Position numbers and translations under genes: made by a program. 64,000 bases of DNA from Clostridium sp. CF012 (GTDB lineage Bacteria > Bacillota > Clostridia > Clostridiales > Clostridiaceae): contig NZ_JAHLEF010000004.1 in assembly GCF_018861755.1 (NCBI RefSeq), positions 1-64,000 of the forward strand. The letters are read 5' to 3'. Under the pieces are notes generated by a model. It was not told where the DNA came from, did not search any database, and saw nothing but the letters and a program-made list of their open reading frames with translations. Below, one piece after another: positions 1-7,485 of the stretch. Numbering within the stretch: position 1 is the stretch's first letter; each line of letters opens with the position of its first letter.

Positions 1-149
1 ATATGGTATCTAGCCATTTTCTCTACAGTTTCTGAAGGAAATCTTTCTGTTCTATCTATTTCTGCAGCTATTGGTTCAACTTCATTTATTGTAAATTCCC
101 TTACCATTTGTCTTACAAATTCTTGTTCTTTTGTCAATCCGAAATTCAT
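1..149 (-). CDS. bcd: Butyryl-CoA dehydrogenase, N-terminal part (cut by window edge)
   Basis: The reading frame starts at an ATG at 147-149 behind a strong GAGGAGG-type ribosome binding site and runs off the left edge. The first residues (MNFGLTKEQEFVRQMVREF, later EVEPIAAEIDRTERFP) are the typical start of short-chain acyl-CoA dehydrogenases of clostridial butyrate operons. The family reduces crotonyl-CoA to butyryl-CoA with FAD, usually in complex with EtfAB (known of the family). It follows crt by 74 bases on the same strand, the usual crt-bcd order. Only about 49 residues are visible, so the active-site glutamate cannot be checked. Confidence 0.88.
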   Translation of the reverse strand, partial: MNFGLTKEQEFVRQMVREFTINEVEPIAAEIDRTERFPSETVEKMARYH

Positions 150-223
150 AAACCTTCCTCCTCGCTATTCTATGATAAAGATAACAAGTAGTAATTGTTA
201 TCCTTCTCTTGTTTTTTTAAAAT

Positions 224-1003
224 TTATTTATTTTTAAAGCATTTTTCTGATTTTTCAAGAAATGCTATCATTCCATTTTTTTGGTCTTCAGTCGCGAAAC
301 ATGCTCCAAAAATCTCAGCTTCATAAGTTAAAGCTGTATCTATATCCATTTGCATCCCCCTATTAATTGCTGTTTTACATAACTTAACAGCTATAGGTGC
401 ATTACTTGCAATTTTCTTAGCTAATAGTTTTGCTTCTTCAATTAAATTTTCAGGTTCTACTACCTTATTAACAAGACCTATTCTTAAGGCTTCTTCTGCA
501 TTTATAATTTCTGCAGTAAATAATAATTGTTTAGCCATACCCATACCTACTAGTCTAGCTAGTCTTTGAGTACCTCCAAATCCAGGCGTAATTCCAAGTC
601 CGGTCTCAGGTTGTCCAAATTTTGCTTTTGATGAAGCTATTCTGATATCACAAGCCATAGATAGCTCACAACCTCCACCTAGCGCAAAACCGTTTACTGC
701 TGCTATTATAGGTTTTTCTAAAGTTTCTAGTTTTCTAAATACTTTGTTTCCTAAATTGCCAAATCTTCTAGCACCCATTACATCAAGATCTTTCATTTCT
801 GAAATATCAGCTCCAGCAACGAAAGCCTTCCCATCTCCTGTTATAATCACTGCGTAAATTTGGTCATCATTAGCAATATCATCAATTGCGAGTTCTAGCT
901 CTTTTAATGTTTCTGTGTTTAATGCATTTAGAGCTTTGGGTCTGCTAATTGTAATAACTGCAACCTTGTCTTCTTTTTGAAGAACAACATTTTTGTATTC
1001 CAC
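224..1003 (-). CDS. crt: 3-hydroxybutyryl-CoA dehydratase (crotonase)
   Basis: Cytosolic crotonase of the enoyl-CoA hydratase family, converting 3-hydroxybutyryl-CoA to crotonyl-CoA. The product is about 259 aa, the usual length. The oxyanion-hole segments FVAGADISEM and NGFALGGGCELSMACD and the segment FGQPETGLGITPGFGGTQ are intact, with both catalytic glutamates. The GTG at 1001-1003 is preferred as start: it is 8 bases from the AAGGAG site and gives MEYKNVVLQKED, like other clostridial Crt proteins. A GTG at 1010-1012 would overlap the ribosome binding site. It is the first gene of a crt-bcd operon and has a Rex operator in its promoter, so it should be repressed when NADH/NAD+ is low. Confidence 0.93.
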   Translation of the reverse strand: MEYKNVVLQKEDKVAVITISRPKALNALNTETLKELELAIDDIANDDQIYAVIITGDGKAFVAGADISEMKDLDVMGARRFGNLGNKVFRKLETLEKPIIAAVNGFALGGGCELSMACDIRIASSKAKFGQPETGLGITPGFGGTQRLARLVGMGMAKQLLFTAEIINAEEALRIGLVNKVVEPENLIEEAKLLAKKIASNAPIAVKLCKTAINRGMQMDIDTALTYEAEIFGACFATEDQKNGMIAFLEKSEKCFKNK

Positions 1004-1041
1004 AACATCCACTCCTTACGAATTAATCCATTATTAACTAT

Positions 1042-1059
1042 TTGTTAATAATATAACAA
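1042..1059. promoter_or_regulatory. Rex operator in the crt promoter
   Basis: The 18-base TTGTTAATAATATAACAA matches the Rex consensus TTGTTAAnnnnTTAACAA at all but one fixed position. It lies about 40 bases before the crt start, and the gene next door encodes Rex. On the minus strand a TTCAAC hexamer followed 17 bases later by TGTTAT could be the -35/-10, placing the operator over the -10. An additional 8-bp inverted repeat (TTATTAAC/GTTAATAA, 1031-1051) overlaps it. Confidence 0.8.
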
Positions 1060-1130
1060 ATGAAATTTAAAAATAGTTGAAGCACTTCGCTCCAACTACA
1101 TTATATATCTTTATAGCACTTATTTCAACA

Positions 1131-1168
1131 AAAAAAACGCTTTTTTATTTTAAAAGCAGTGTTTTTTA
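1131..1168 (-). terminator. Possible terminator of rex
   Basis: On the minus strand, downstream of the rex stop, a GCTTTT/AAAAGC stem extended imperfectly by CACT/G and A/T pairs is followed by a run of seven T. The stem is weak and A+T-rich, so this is a moderate call. Confidence 0.45.
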
Positions 1169-1201
1169 AATTTTAATTGTGCTTAGTTAACCATCACAAT
1201 T

Positions 1202-1840
1202 TTATGGATATGTTCTGTCATTCATTAAACAACTAAGAGTTAAAAGACTTTCACTCAAGTGTACATTTTCCACTATTATTTCTTCCGGCACCTCTAAATC
1301 CACAGGTGCAAAATTCCATATACCCTTAACCCCATTTGTTACCAACATGTCAGCCACTGTTTGCGCATTGTTTTTCGACACACAAATTACACCAATATCT
1401 ACTGGTGTGGCTTTAAGAAATTCCACTAATTCATCTATGTCACTTACTTCAACATCTCTGATTTTTAGTCCTATTAGCTTTGGATTAATATCAAAAATAC
1501 CTGATAAGTTAAATGCTAACTTTTCAAAACGAGTATAATTGGCAATAGCTTGACCAATATTCCCTGCACCTATTATTATCATCTTATATTCTTTTGATAA
1601 TCCTAGGATCCCACTTATTTCATTTAATAGTTCTTTTACATTATATCCGTATCCTTGTTGTCCAAAATCTCCGAAACAGTTCAAGTCTTGTCTAATTTGC
1701 GATGCTGTAAACCCAATTTTTTCGCCTAATTCTTTTGAAGATATTCTATCAACATCATTTTTTAAAAGTTCTCTTAAATATCTATGGTATTTAGGCAATC
1801 TTTTAATAACTGCCATTGATATATTTTTTTTTCTTTCCAC
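1202..1840 (-). CDS. rex: Redox-sensing transcriptional repressor Rex
   Basis: Rex senses the NADH/NAD+ ratio and represses fermentation genes. The protein (about 212 aa) has an N-terminal winged helix (segment SSKELGEKIGFTASQIRQDL, then NCFGDFGQQGYGYNV, a Rex hallmark) and a C-terminal Rossmann domain with the dinucleotide motif IIGAGNIGQAIA. The GTG at 1838-1840 is preferred: the GGAGG-type site at 1851-1855 is 10 bases away and the product starts MERKKNISMAVIKRLPKYH, as in other clostridia. A GTG at 1847-1849 sits 1 base from the site and is unlikely. The gene lies directly upstream of crt on the same strand, and its likely operator is in the crt promoter. Confidence 0.95.
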   Translation of the reverse strand: MERKKNISMAVIKRLPKYHRYLRELLKNDVDRISSKELGEKIGFTASQIRQDLNCFGDFGQQGYGYNVKELLNEISGILGLSKEYKMIIIGAGNIGQAIANYTRFEKLAFNLSGIFDINPKLIGLKIRDVEVSDIDELVEFLKATPVDIGVICVSKNNAQTVADMLVTNGVKGIWNFAPVDLEVPEEIIVENVHLSESLLTLSCLMNDRTYP

Positions 1841-2096
1841 AGTTTTCACCCCTCCGCCAACATCATGAAATTCATATTGTTATTTTACCACATTATTATA
1901 AGTTAGCACTACTTTTTATTACAATTTTAATAGTTCTTATGATATTTTCGCCATTTTAGCTTGTTTCTAAACTATTTTTTAGAATTATTAAAACATATAT
2001 TTATTTTTTACTACAAAAATTTCAATATAAATAGTACAATAATATATAAACGGACTTTAATTACTACTATAATAGTAATACTACAGAGCAGGGAAG

Positions 2097-4031
2097 GTGA
2101 ACATAATAATAGTTCTAAGTTGCAAAGATATTCACAAGAGTTACGGGATAGATGTTATTTTAGACAAAATAACTTTTAGTATAAATGAAGGTGAAAAAAT
2201 TGGTTTTATTGGTGCTAATGGAGCAGGCAAATCTACACTTTTTAAAATACTCACAAATCAATTAGATTATGATAATGGTGAGCTATTTATAGATAAAAAT
2301 AAGAAAGTTGGCTATCTATCTCAGGATCTAACATTAAACTCTGATAGCACCATATACGAAGAAACACTTTTAGTATTCGATAATCTATTAAGCCTTGAAA
2401 AAAACCTTAAAGATTTAGAATCAAAAATGAATGAGCCTTATGATGCTTCAAAAGAGGAATATACTAATAGAATAATAAAAGAATATACATTAACTTATGA
2501 CCTTTACAATAATCGCGGCGGATACACCTATAAAGGAGAAATTAGTAGGGTTCTTAAAGGCCTTGGCTTTATGGAAGAAGATTATGATAAGCCAATAAAC
2601 ATATTAAGTGGAGGTCAAAAGACCAGGGTTGCACTATGCAAGTTATTGCTTAAAAACCCAGATATACTATTACTGGATGAACCCACTAACCACCTAGACT
2701 TGGATGCTATAGAATGGTTAGAAGATTATTTGAAAGCCTATAAAGGAACCATGTTTATAATATCTCATGATAGATTCTTTTTAGATACTATTTCTAATAA
2801 AACTTTTGAACTTCTTAATGGTCATGTGGATTGTTATAATGGAAACTATACAACTTTTATTGATTTAAAGAAAATAAATTATGAAATTCAATTAAAGGCC
2901 TACAATTTGCAACAGATAGAAATAAAAAGGCAAGAAGATATTATAACTAAATATAAGTCCTTTAACAGAGAAAAAAGCGTAAGGGCTGCAGAGAGCAGAC
3001 AAAAATCCTTGAACAAAATGGAAAGGATTGATCAACCTGACAAGGATCCTAGGGAAACTAGGATTAATTTTGAAACAGAAATCAAAAGTGGAAATGATGT
3101 CCTTCATATAGAAAATTTATCAAAATCCTTTGGAGACAATCTTTTGTTCGAAAATTTGAATTTAGATATGAAAAGGTCAGATAAGATTGCGCTTATTGGT
3201 GAAAACGGAAGAGGTAAAACCACTCTTTTTAAAATCATAATGGATAAAATGCAAAGTGATAAAGGCATAAAAATATTAGGCAAAAATATTTTTGTAGGAT
3301 ATTATGACCAAGAACAATCAAATTTGAATGAAGAAAAAACCATAATAGATGAGGTTTGGGATGAATTCCCTAAACTTACTACCACAGAACTACGTACTGC
3401 TCTGGCCGCATTTTTATTTATAGGTGAAGATGTTTTTAAAAATATATCCACATTAAGTGGTGGAGAAAGATGTAGGATTAATCTTTTAAAAATCATGCTA
3501 TCTAAATCTAACTTCTTGCTATTAGATGAGCCAACAAATCACTTAGACATTATGTCTCGTGAAGCACTAGAGGATTCATTAATAGCATATGATGGCACCG
3601 TTATTGTAATATCTCATGATAGATATTTTTTAAATAAGGTAATTTCTAAAATACTTGAATTGAACCAAGATGGTCTTAAAGAGTATTTAGGTAATTATAA
3701 TTATTATGTAGAAAAAAAGAAAAATCCTCTTAGGTTTCAAGTAGAAGAAGCACAAGCAGGAATGTCAAAGACTCAAATTAATTTTGATAAAAAGAAAAAA
3801 AGAGAAGAATCAAAGTTAGAAAAACAAAAGAAAACAGATCTAAAAGATCTAGAAGATAAGATTGCTTCATTGGAACAAGAATCAGAAAAATTGAATAATG
3901 ACCTTTGCCTAGAAGAGGTCTATTCAAACCCTACTAGAAGTTCTGATGTAAACAATCAACTTTCAAATGTTAAAAAGGAGCTTCAAGATCTTTATGAAGC
4001 TTGGGAAGACTTTATAGATGACGCAGAATAA
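2097..4031 (+). CDS. ABC-F family ATPase (Uup/YdiF-like)
   Basis: Soluble twin-ATPase protein of the ABC-F family. These proteins act on ribosomes (translation factor, ribosome rescue or antibiotic resistance types) and have no membrane domain. Two nucleotide-binding domains are visible: Walker A GANGAGKST and GENGRGKTT, signatures LSGGQKTR and LSGGERCR, and Walker B LLLDEPTNHLD twice, with the ABC-F interdomain linker between. The last 100 residues form a highly charged coiled coil, as in Uup/YdiF. The start is odd: the only standard start codon is a GTG (2097) lying inside the best Shine-Dalgarno sequence, while homologs begin MIVLSC, which would correspond to an ATA codon at 2106. Which ABC-F subgroup it belongs to is uncertain. 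Confidence 0.88.
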   Translation: MNIIIVLSCKDIHKSYGIDVILDKITFSINEGEKIGFIGANGAGKSTLFKILTNQLDYDNGELFIDKNKKVGYLSQDLTLNSDSTIYEETLLVFDNLLSLEKNLKDLESKMNEPYDASKEEYTNRIIKEYTLTYDLYNNRGGYTYKGEISRVLKGLGFMEEDYDKPINILSGGQKTRVALCKLLLKNPDILLLDEPTNHLDLDAIEWLEDYLKAYKGTMFIISHDRFFLDTISNKTFELLNGHVDCYNGNYTTFIDLKKINYEIQLKAYNLQQIEIKRQEDIITKYKSFNREKSVRAAESRQKSLNKMERIDQPDKDPRETRINFETEIKSGNDVLHIENLSKSFGDNLLFENLNLDMKRSDKIALIGENGRGKTTLFKIIMDKMQSDKGIKILGKNIFVGYYDQEQSNLNEEKTIIDEVWDEFPKLTTTELRTALAAFLFIGEDVFKNISTLSGGERCRINLLKIMLSKSNFLLLDEPTNHLDIMSREALEDSLIAYDGTVIVISHDRYFLNKVISKILELNQDGLKEYLGNYNYYVEKKKNPLRFQVEEAQAGMSKTQINFDKKKKREESKLEKQKKTDLKDLEDKIASLEQESEKLNNDLCLEEVYSNPTRSSDVNNQLSNVKKELQDLYEAWEDFIDDAE

Positions 4032-4052
4032 AAAAATCTGTTTTAACATTTT

Positions 4053-4266
4053 AAGGTTCGAAATGTAGAATGTTCGGATATCCGATAATTCGTTAACAGA
4101 CTCTAAGTTTATTCCATGAAAAATTTCCTAACGCACTTATTCGACGTCCTGTCTCAAAAGTGCTAGCAGACCGTCCTGGTCTGCTTACGGAAATTTTTCA
4201 TTGCATAAACTAAGAGTCTGTAAAACTTATTATATACTATCTGCCACATTCTACATTTCGAACCTT
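4053..4266. repeat. Large nested palindromic element 1
   Basis: A 214-base stretch folds on itself at several levels. The outer arms are 21 bases and perfect (4053-4073 with 4246-4266). The middle arms are 33 bases with three mismatches (4096-4128 with 4190-4222). Inside are two small hairpins (GCACTT/AAGTGC at 4133-4163; AGCAGACC/GGTCTGCT at 4165-4185). The plan is a multibranched, RNA-like fold. It sits between the convergent ABC-F and peptidase genes. It contains no plausible gene. It could be a dispersed intergenic repeat, a structured RNA or a bidirectional terminator. Confidence 0.75.
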
Positions 4267-4307
4267 ACTTATTATAATTTGACTTTATTGATGAAGTACA
4301 ATGAAAA

Positions 4308-4423
4308 AGTATAAAATTTATCCGAAGTGACTTGCAACAAGAAACGAACAAAAGATTAGAATTTCTTAGTCGAATTTCCTGTTTGGAGTTCGGTTGCAAG
4401 GCACGTAGGATAAATTTCATACT
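4308..4423. repeat. Nested palindromic element 2
   Basis: Immediately after the first palindrome comes another. Outer arms AGTATAAAATTTATCC (4308-4323) and GGATAAATTTCATACT (4408-4423) pair at 15 of 16 positions. Inner arms CTTGCAAC (4331-4338) and GTTGCAAG (4393-4400) pair perfectly, then CGAAC (4345-4349) with GTTCG (4388-4392). The centre carries two copies of GAATTTC. It also ends close to the convergent peptidase gene. No gene is seen in it. Confidence 0.7.
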
Positions 4424-4443
4424 CTTTTAGTATTTATATACGG

Positions 4444-5715
4444 TTAAACCAACGCTCCTTCTAATAATACTTTGATGTTATCCTTATAAATTTTATTAAA
4501 CTGACTTATTGGAAGAGGATTCTCTCCAAGTCCAACTTCAATGGTATAACCTGGTTTTCTATATTTATCTATAAACCAATCCTTATATCCTGCAAAACTT
4601 GTAATTCCATAGGTTTCTGCAAGTTCATAACCACTTAGACCTGAAAATATCTCTCCTATTTTTCTAGCTTCCGGACTAGCCAAATTTTGAAAATCCCAGT
4701 ATATTACCTCCCCTTGACTGTGATAAGCTATTACTAATCTAAAGTTGTTTTTTCTTGTAAAATCTGCTACAGCTTTAGACTCTGATTCTGACTCTGGTGC
4801 CGTGCCTGAATATCTTGAAGGTCCTGGTCCATATACTCCATAGCTTTTTTCTGCGTCCTTTGACTTTTGCCACAGAGCATCATAATTATGATTAAGGTCT
4901 ACCCCCCTTATATTTGCACTCCAATTTTTAGAAAAATCAGTACTTCCATTATTCCACTTAATTAAATCATTGTAGTATGGGTTACTCCTATCTAACCCGT
5001 TAAGCACTAAGTCAACTCCATCTGGATTTACCATAGGCATTATATATATACTGCTTTTATTCCATATATCCTGAGCATTATAACCTTCTAAAGGTTGACC
5101 CAAAGCATAGGCTTTAGCAAAATTTTCAATAAACTTCATTAAAAGTACAGTAGTTATCCATTCATTAGCATGATGAGATCCATTATAAAAAATCTTATTA
5201 GGCCCTTTTCCTAGTTTCACATAATAAAGTTCTTTTCCTAGCTCACTCTTCCCTGCACTAGCAACTTCAATAAATGGATACCGAGCCTTTAGTCCTTCTA
5301 GGTCTTTTTTCATAATGTCATAAGTGTAGTCAATATTTGTATAAACCACCTCCAATGAATAAGGAACTATAATCTCACGTCCAACTTGCAAATTATTAGG
5401 ATTTATTTGAGGATTAGCAGTAATTATACTTCCTACGGTTGTGTAATACCTTCTTGCTATAAGATATAATGTATCTCCCGGTCTAATTCTATAAGTATCA
5501 TAACCTATTAGAAATCTATTCATAAGTTTATACGTATCATTATTTACTATTCCTGTAGGTGATAGGCCAAAATATCTTTGGAACTTCACAACTGCTGCTG
5601 CAGTTTTGGGTCCATAAATTCCATCTATCCCGTCCACGCTATAACCTAATTTATTAAGTAGTGCTTGTATTTCCATTACCTCGGTTCCTCTTGAGCCTAT
5701 CTTTAGGATTTGCAA
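4444..5715 (-). CDS. Peptidoglycan-binding/LysM M14 peptidase
   Basis: Probable gamma-D-glutamyl-L-diamino acid endopeptidase that cleaves stem peptides of peptidoglycan, as known for the LysM-M14 (YqgT/endopeptidase I) family. Residues 1-70 form a peptidoglycan-binding domain (LNKLGYSVDGIDGIYGPKT), 75-118 a LysM domain (YRIRPGDTLYLIARRY), and 128-423 a zinc carboxypeptidase M14 domain. The zinc ligands H182 and E185 (HHANEW) and H332 (AYHSQGE) and the catalytic glutamate E393 (YTIEVG) are present. There is no signal peptide, which fits a protein acting on spores or released by the mother cell. The ATG start is 9-10 bases behind an AGGAGGGG-type site. Its neighbours on the other side are spore germination genes. 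Confidence 0.85.
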   Translation of the reverse strand: MQILKIGSRGTEVMEIQALLNKLGYSVDGIDGIYGPKTAAAVVKFQRYFGLSPTGIVNNDTYKLMNRFLIGYDTYRIRPGDTLYLIARRYYTTVGSIITANPQINPNNLQVGREIIVPYSLEVVYTNIDYTYDIMKKDLEGLKARYPFIEVASAGKSELGKELYYVKLGKGPNKIFYNGSHHANEWITTVLLMKFIENFAKAYALGQPLEGYNAQDIWNKSSIYIMPMVNPDGVDLVLNGLDRSNPYYNDLIKWNNGSTDFSKNWSANIRGVDLNHNYDALWQKSKDAEKSYGVYGPGPSRYSGTAPESESESKAVADFTRKNNFRLVIAYHSQGEVIYWDFQNLASPEARKIGEIFSGLSGYELAETYGITSFAGYKDWFIDKYRKPGYTIEVGLGENPLPISQFNKIYKDNIKVLLEGALV

Positions 5716-5881
5716 ATTCCCCCTCCTAAAATTTCTTATACTACTATTTTATGAAATTTTCTTAAAAATGTTACAGTTAAAATGAATAAACTCCATGACT
5801 TCTTTAATCATTGTAAACATACTCTGCTTTTAAAATCTATACCGTATTATTCAATAATAAATTTTAAGTGCAATTCTTCAT

Positions 5882-5899
5882 ATTATGAATATAATAATA
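5882..5899 (+). promoter_or_regulatory. Shared 18-base element upstream of cwlJ (copy 1)
   Basis: The 18 bases ATTATGAATATAATAATA lie 30 bases before the cwlJ start and recur exactly at 6669-6686, 38 bases before gerQ. The AATATAATA core resembles the -10 of mother-cell sigma-E/sigma-K promoters (consensus CATAnnnTA-like). I infer that this is the promoter region that co-expresses both genes late in sporulation. Confidence 0.5.
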
Positions 5900-5929
5900 C
5901 TGTAAAGTAATTTAAGGAGATGGCTATTA

Positions 5930-6373
5930 TTGGCTTACAGTGTTAGAGAGTTATTGGCTAGATTATTAAAGTGTGAAGCTGGTGGAGAAGGTGATAACGG
6001 AATGCGAGCGGTTGCTTCCGTAGTTATGAACAGAGTAAACGTAGCCGCTGGTGAGTATCTTAGGATAGGTGAAGGCGATTTAAGAAAAGTCATATTTCAA
6101 GAAGGACAATTTGATTGTGCAACTTCTGTACTTGCTGGCATTGCTAATCCACAAACTATTTGGGCAAGTCCACCAGATCAGATTCATTATGATATTGCTG
6201 ATTGGGCTATAGCTGGCAATAGGCTATATACTACAGGCGAATCACTATGGTATTTCAATCCATTTTTACCAGGTTGTCCATATGAATTTCCATTTAACGG
6301 TAGCGGTACATTTCAAGTTACTGTAGGTAATCATTGCTTTTACAATCCCACCGCACTCTATTATAAAACTTAA
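5930..6373 (+). CDS. cwlJ: Spore cortex-lytic enzyme, CwlJ-like hydrolase
   Basis: Cell-wall hydrolase of the SleB/CwlJ family (Hydrolase_2 fold, 147 aa), which degrades muramic-delta-lactam cortex peptidoglycan during spore germination. The segment LLARLLKCEAGGEGDNGMRAV contains the family glutamate (E16), followed by VMNRV and FDC. It is the short form without signal peptide or peptidoglycan-binding domain, like CwlJ rather than SleB. The TTG start is set 9-10 bases behind AAGGAGA. A GerQ-like gene follows 350 bases downstream; in Bacillus CwlJ needs GerQ for its place in the coat, which supports the call. Confidence 0.8.
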   Translation: MAYSVRELLARLLKCEAGGEGDNGMRAVASVVMNRVNVAAGEYLRIGEGDLRKVIFQEGQFDCATSVLAGIANPQTIWASPPDQIHYDIADWAIAGNRLYTTGESLWYFNPFLPGCPYEFPFNGSGTFQVTVGNHCFYNPTALYYKT

Positions 6374-6543
6374 CTGAAATCATTACTAATAATATATTTA
6401 GATGATAATTTAAAATAGTTTTTCAAATTGGATATTTATATTTATAGTCCCACCTACCATATGCCTTATTTAGGAGCTAGTTAATCTTATAAGCATTATC
6501 CTTTTGAATGTATTCTTTTGTATTATATAATAAGAATATAAGC

Positions 6544-6584
6544 CCAAAAATATAGAAGGAACTGAGTTCCTTCTATATTTTTGG
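6544..6584. terminator. 19-bp perfect hairpin after cwlJ
   Basis: Perfect 19-bp arms (6544-6562 and 6566-6584) with a 3-base TGA loop lie in the 351-base gap between cwlJ and gerQ. The arms end in TTTTTGG, so the T-rich part is inside the stem and no T tract follows. It probably ends the cwlJ transcript but could also be a stable mRNA end. The rest of the gap (6374-6543, 6585-6668) shows nothing recognisable. Confidence 0.55.
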
Positions 6585-6668
6585 ATCTAACTTATATATA
6601 TTGAAAAACAAATTGAATGTAAATAAACTAGTATTATATCTCTTTTATTTTAAAGTACCATTATTAAG

Positions 6669-6686
6669 ATTATGAATATAATAATA
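6669..6686 (+). promoter_or_regulatory. Shared 18-base element upstream of gerQ (copy 2)
   Basis: Exact second copy of the 18-base element found before cwlJ, here 38 bases before the gerQ ATG. See copy 1 at 5882-5899 for interpretation as a mother-cell sigma-factor promoter. Confidence 0.5.
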
Positions 6687-6724
6687 GTATAAAATAATGT
6701 AATAAGTTTTTAGGAGGATATTTT

Positions 6725-7204
6725 ATGTTCATAGACCCATCTTACAATTACAATCAAATTCCAATGTGGAGAGATATTCCTATGTTTCCAGAAGCACCAA
6801 TGAGGCCATTGCCATCTTCTTATAACAATGATAATGCAAATCAAAAATCTATGCCCGCGACTCCCGCTGCTATGCCTCAACCAGATAAAGTTATGAAAGA
6901 ACCTAGTAAGACTATGCCCAAGGTAAATGCTGATTACCAAAATCCAGAGATTCCACCTACCTCGCCTATAATAAATAATCCACTATATAATCAAGGTTGG
7001 TTAAAAACACAAATAGGTAAATTTATAAGTATAGATTTTTTAATTGGCAATATGTATATTGATCGTCAAGGTATTCTAGAAGAAGTTGGAATTAGTTATA
7101 TCGTAATTAAAGAAAGCGGTACAAATAATATGTTAATGTGTGATATATATTCTATTAAATTTGTAACAGTTTTTGGTGATCAAGCCAGTAAATGTAGGGT
7201 ATAA
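6725..7204 (+). CDS. gerQ: Spore coat protein GerQ-like
   Basis: 159-aa protein with a proline/methionine/asparagine-rich N-terminal half (residues 1-95) and a conserved C-terminal half. That half is an Sm-like barrel: IGKFISIDFLIGNMYIDRQG, then LEEVGISYIVIKE and NNMLMCDIYSIKFVTVFG. This plan matches GerQ (YwdL), a coat protein cross-linked during spore maturation and needed for CwlJ function. The ATG is well placed behind AGGAGG. It lies downstream of the CwlJ-like gene and shares an upstream element with it. The N-terminal half is poorly conserved in the family, so the call rests on the C-terminal half and context. Confidence 0.72.
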   Translation: MFIDPSYNYNQIPMWRDIPMFPEAPMRPLPSSYNNDNANQKSMPATPAAMPQPDKVMKEPSKTMPKVNADYQNPEIPPTSPIINNPLYNQGWLKTQIGKFISIDFLIGNMYIDRQGILEEVGISYIVIKESGTNNMLMCDIYSIKFVTVFGDQASKCRV

Positions 7205-7377
7205 GATAAGGAATAAATTTAATCACAATGTAGCCTATAGGTTAAAAGCTATAGTATACATACCCTTAGCCCATTATATGTATCCATATGAATCAAATAA
7301 TTAGGTGCCTATATAACGATATAACATCACTTCCTGTATTTAGTCAGTATATAATATGCGGCTTGATTGGAAATGAT

Positions 7378-7422
7378 ATAAAAAAATGACGTGCTAATTT
7401 ATATTTTAATTAGCACGTCATT
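7378..7422 (-). terminator. Terminator of the lysine-fermentation operon
   Basis: Perfect 15-bp arms AATGACGTGCTAATT (7385-7399) and its complement (7408-7422), 8-base loop. Read on the minus strand, the hairpin is followed by a run of seven T. It lies 64 bases past the kamE stop and ends the operon. It may also stop transcripts arriving from gerQ. Confidence 0.85.
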
Positions 7423-7485
7423 CCCACTTGTATTTATTAAAAAAGCTTCAAAATTGACCCGTTAAGATTTCTCTAGACTTATTTT

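Noticed and set aside
1961-2179. 72-codon open frame overlapping the beginning of the ABC-F gene
   Set aside because: It begins in A+T-rich leader sequence without a ribosome binding site and overlaps a conserved gene in another frame.
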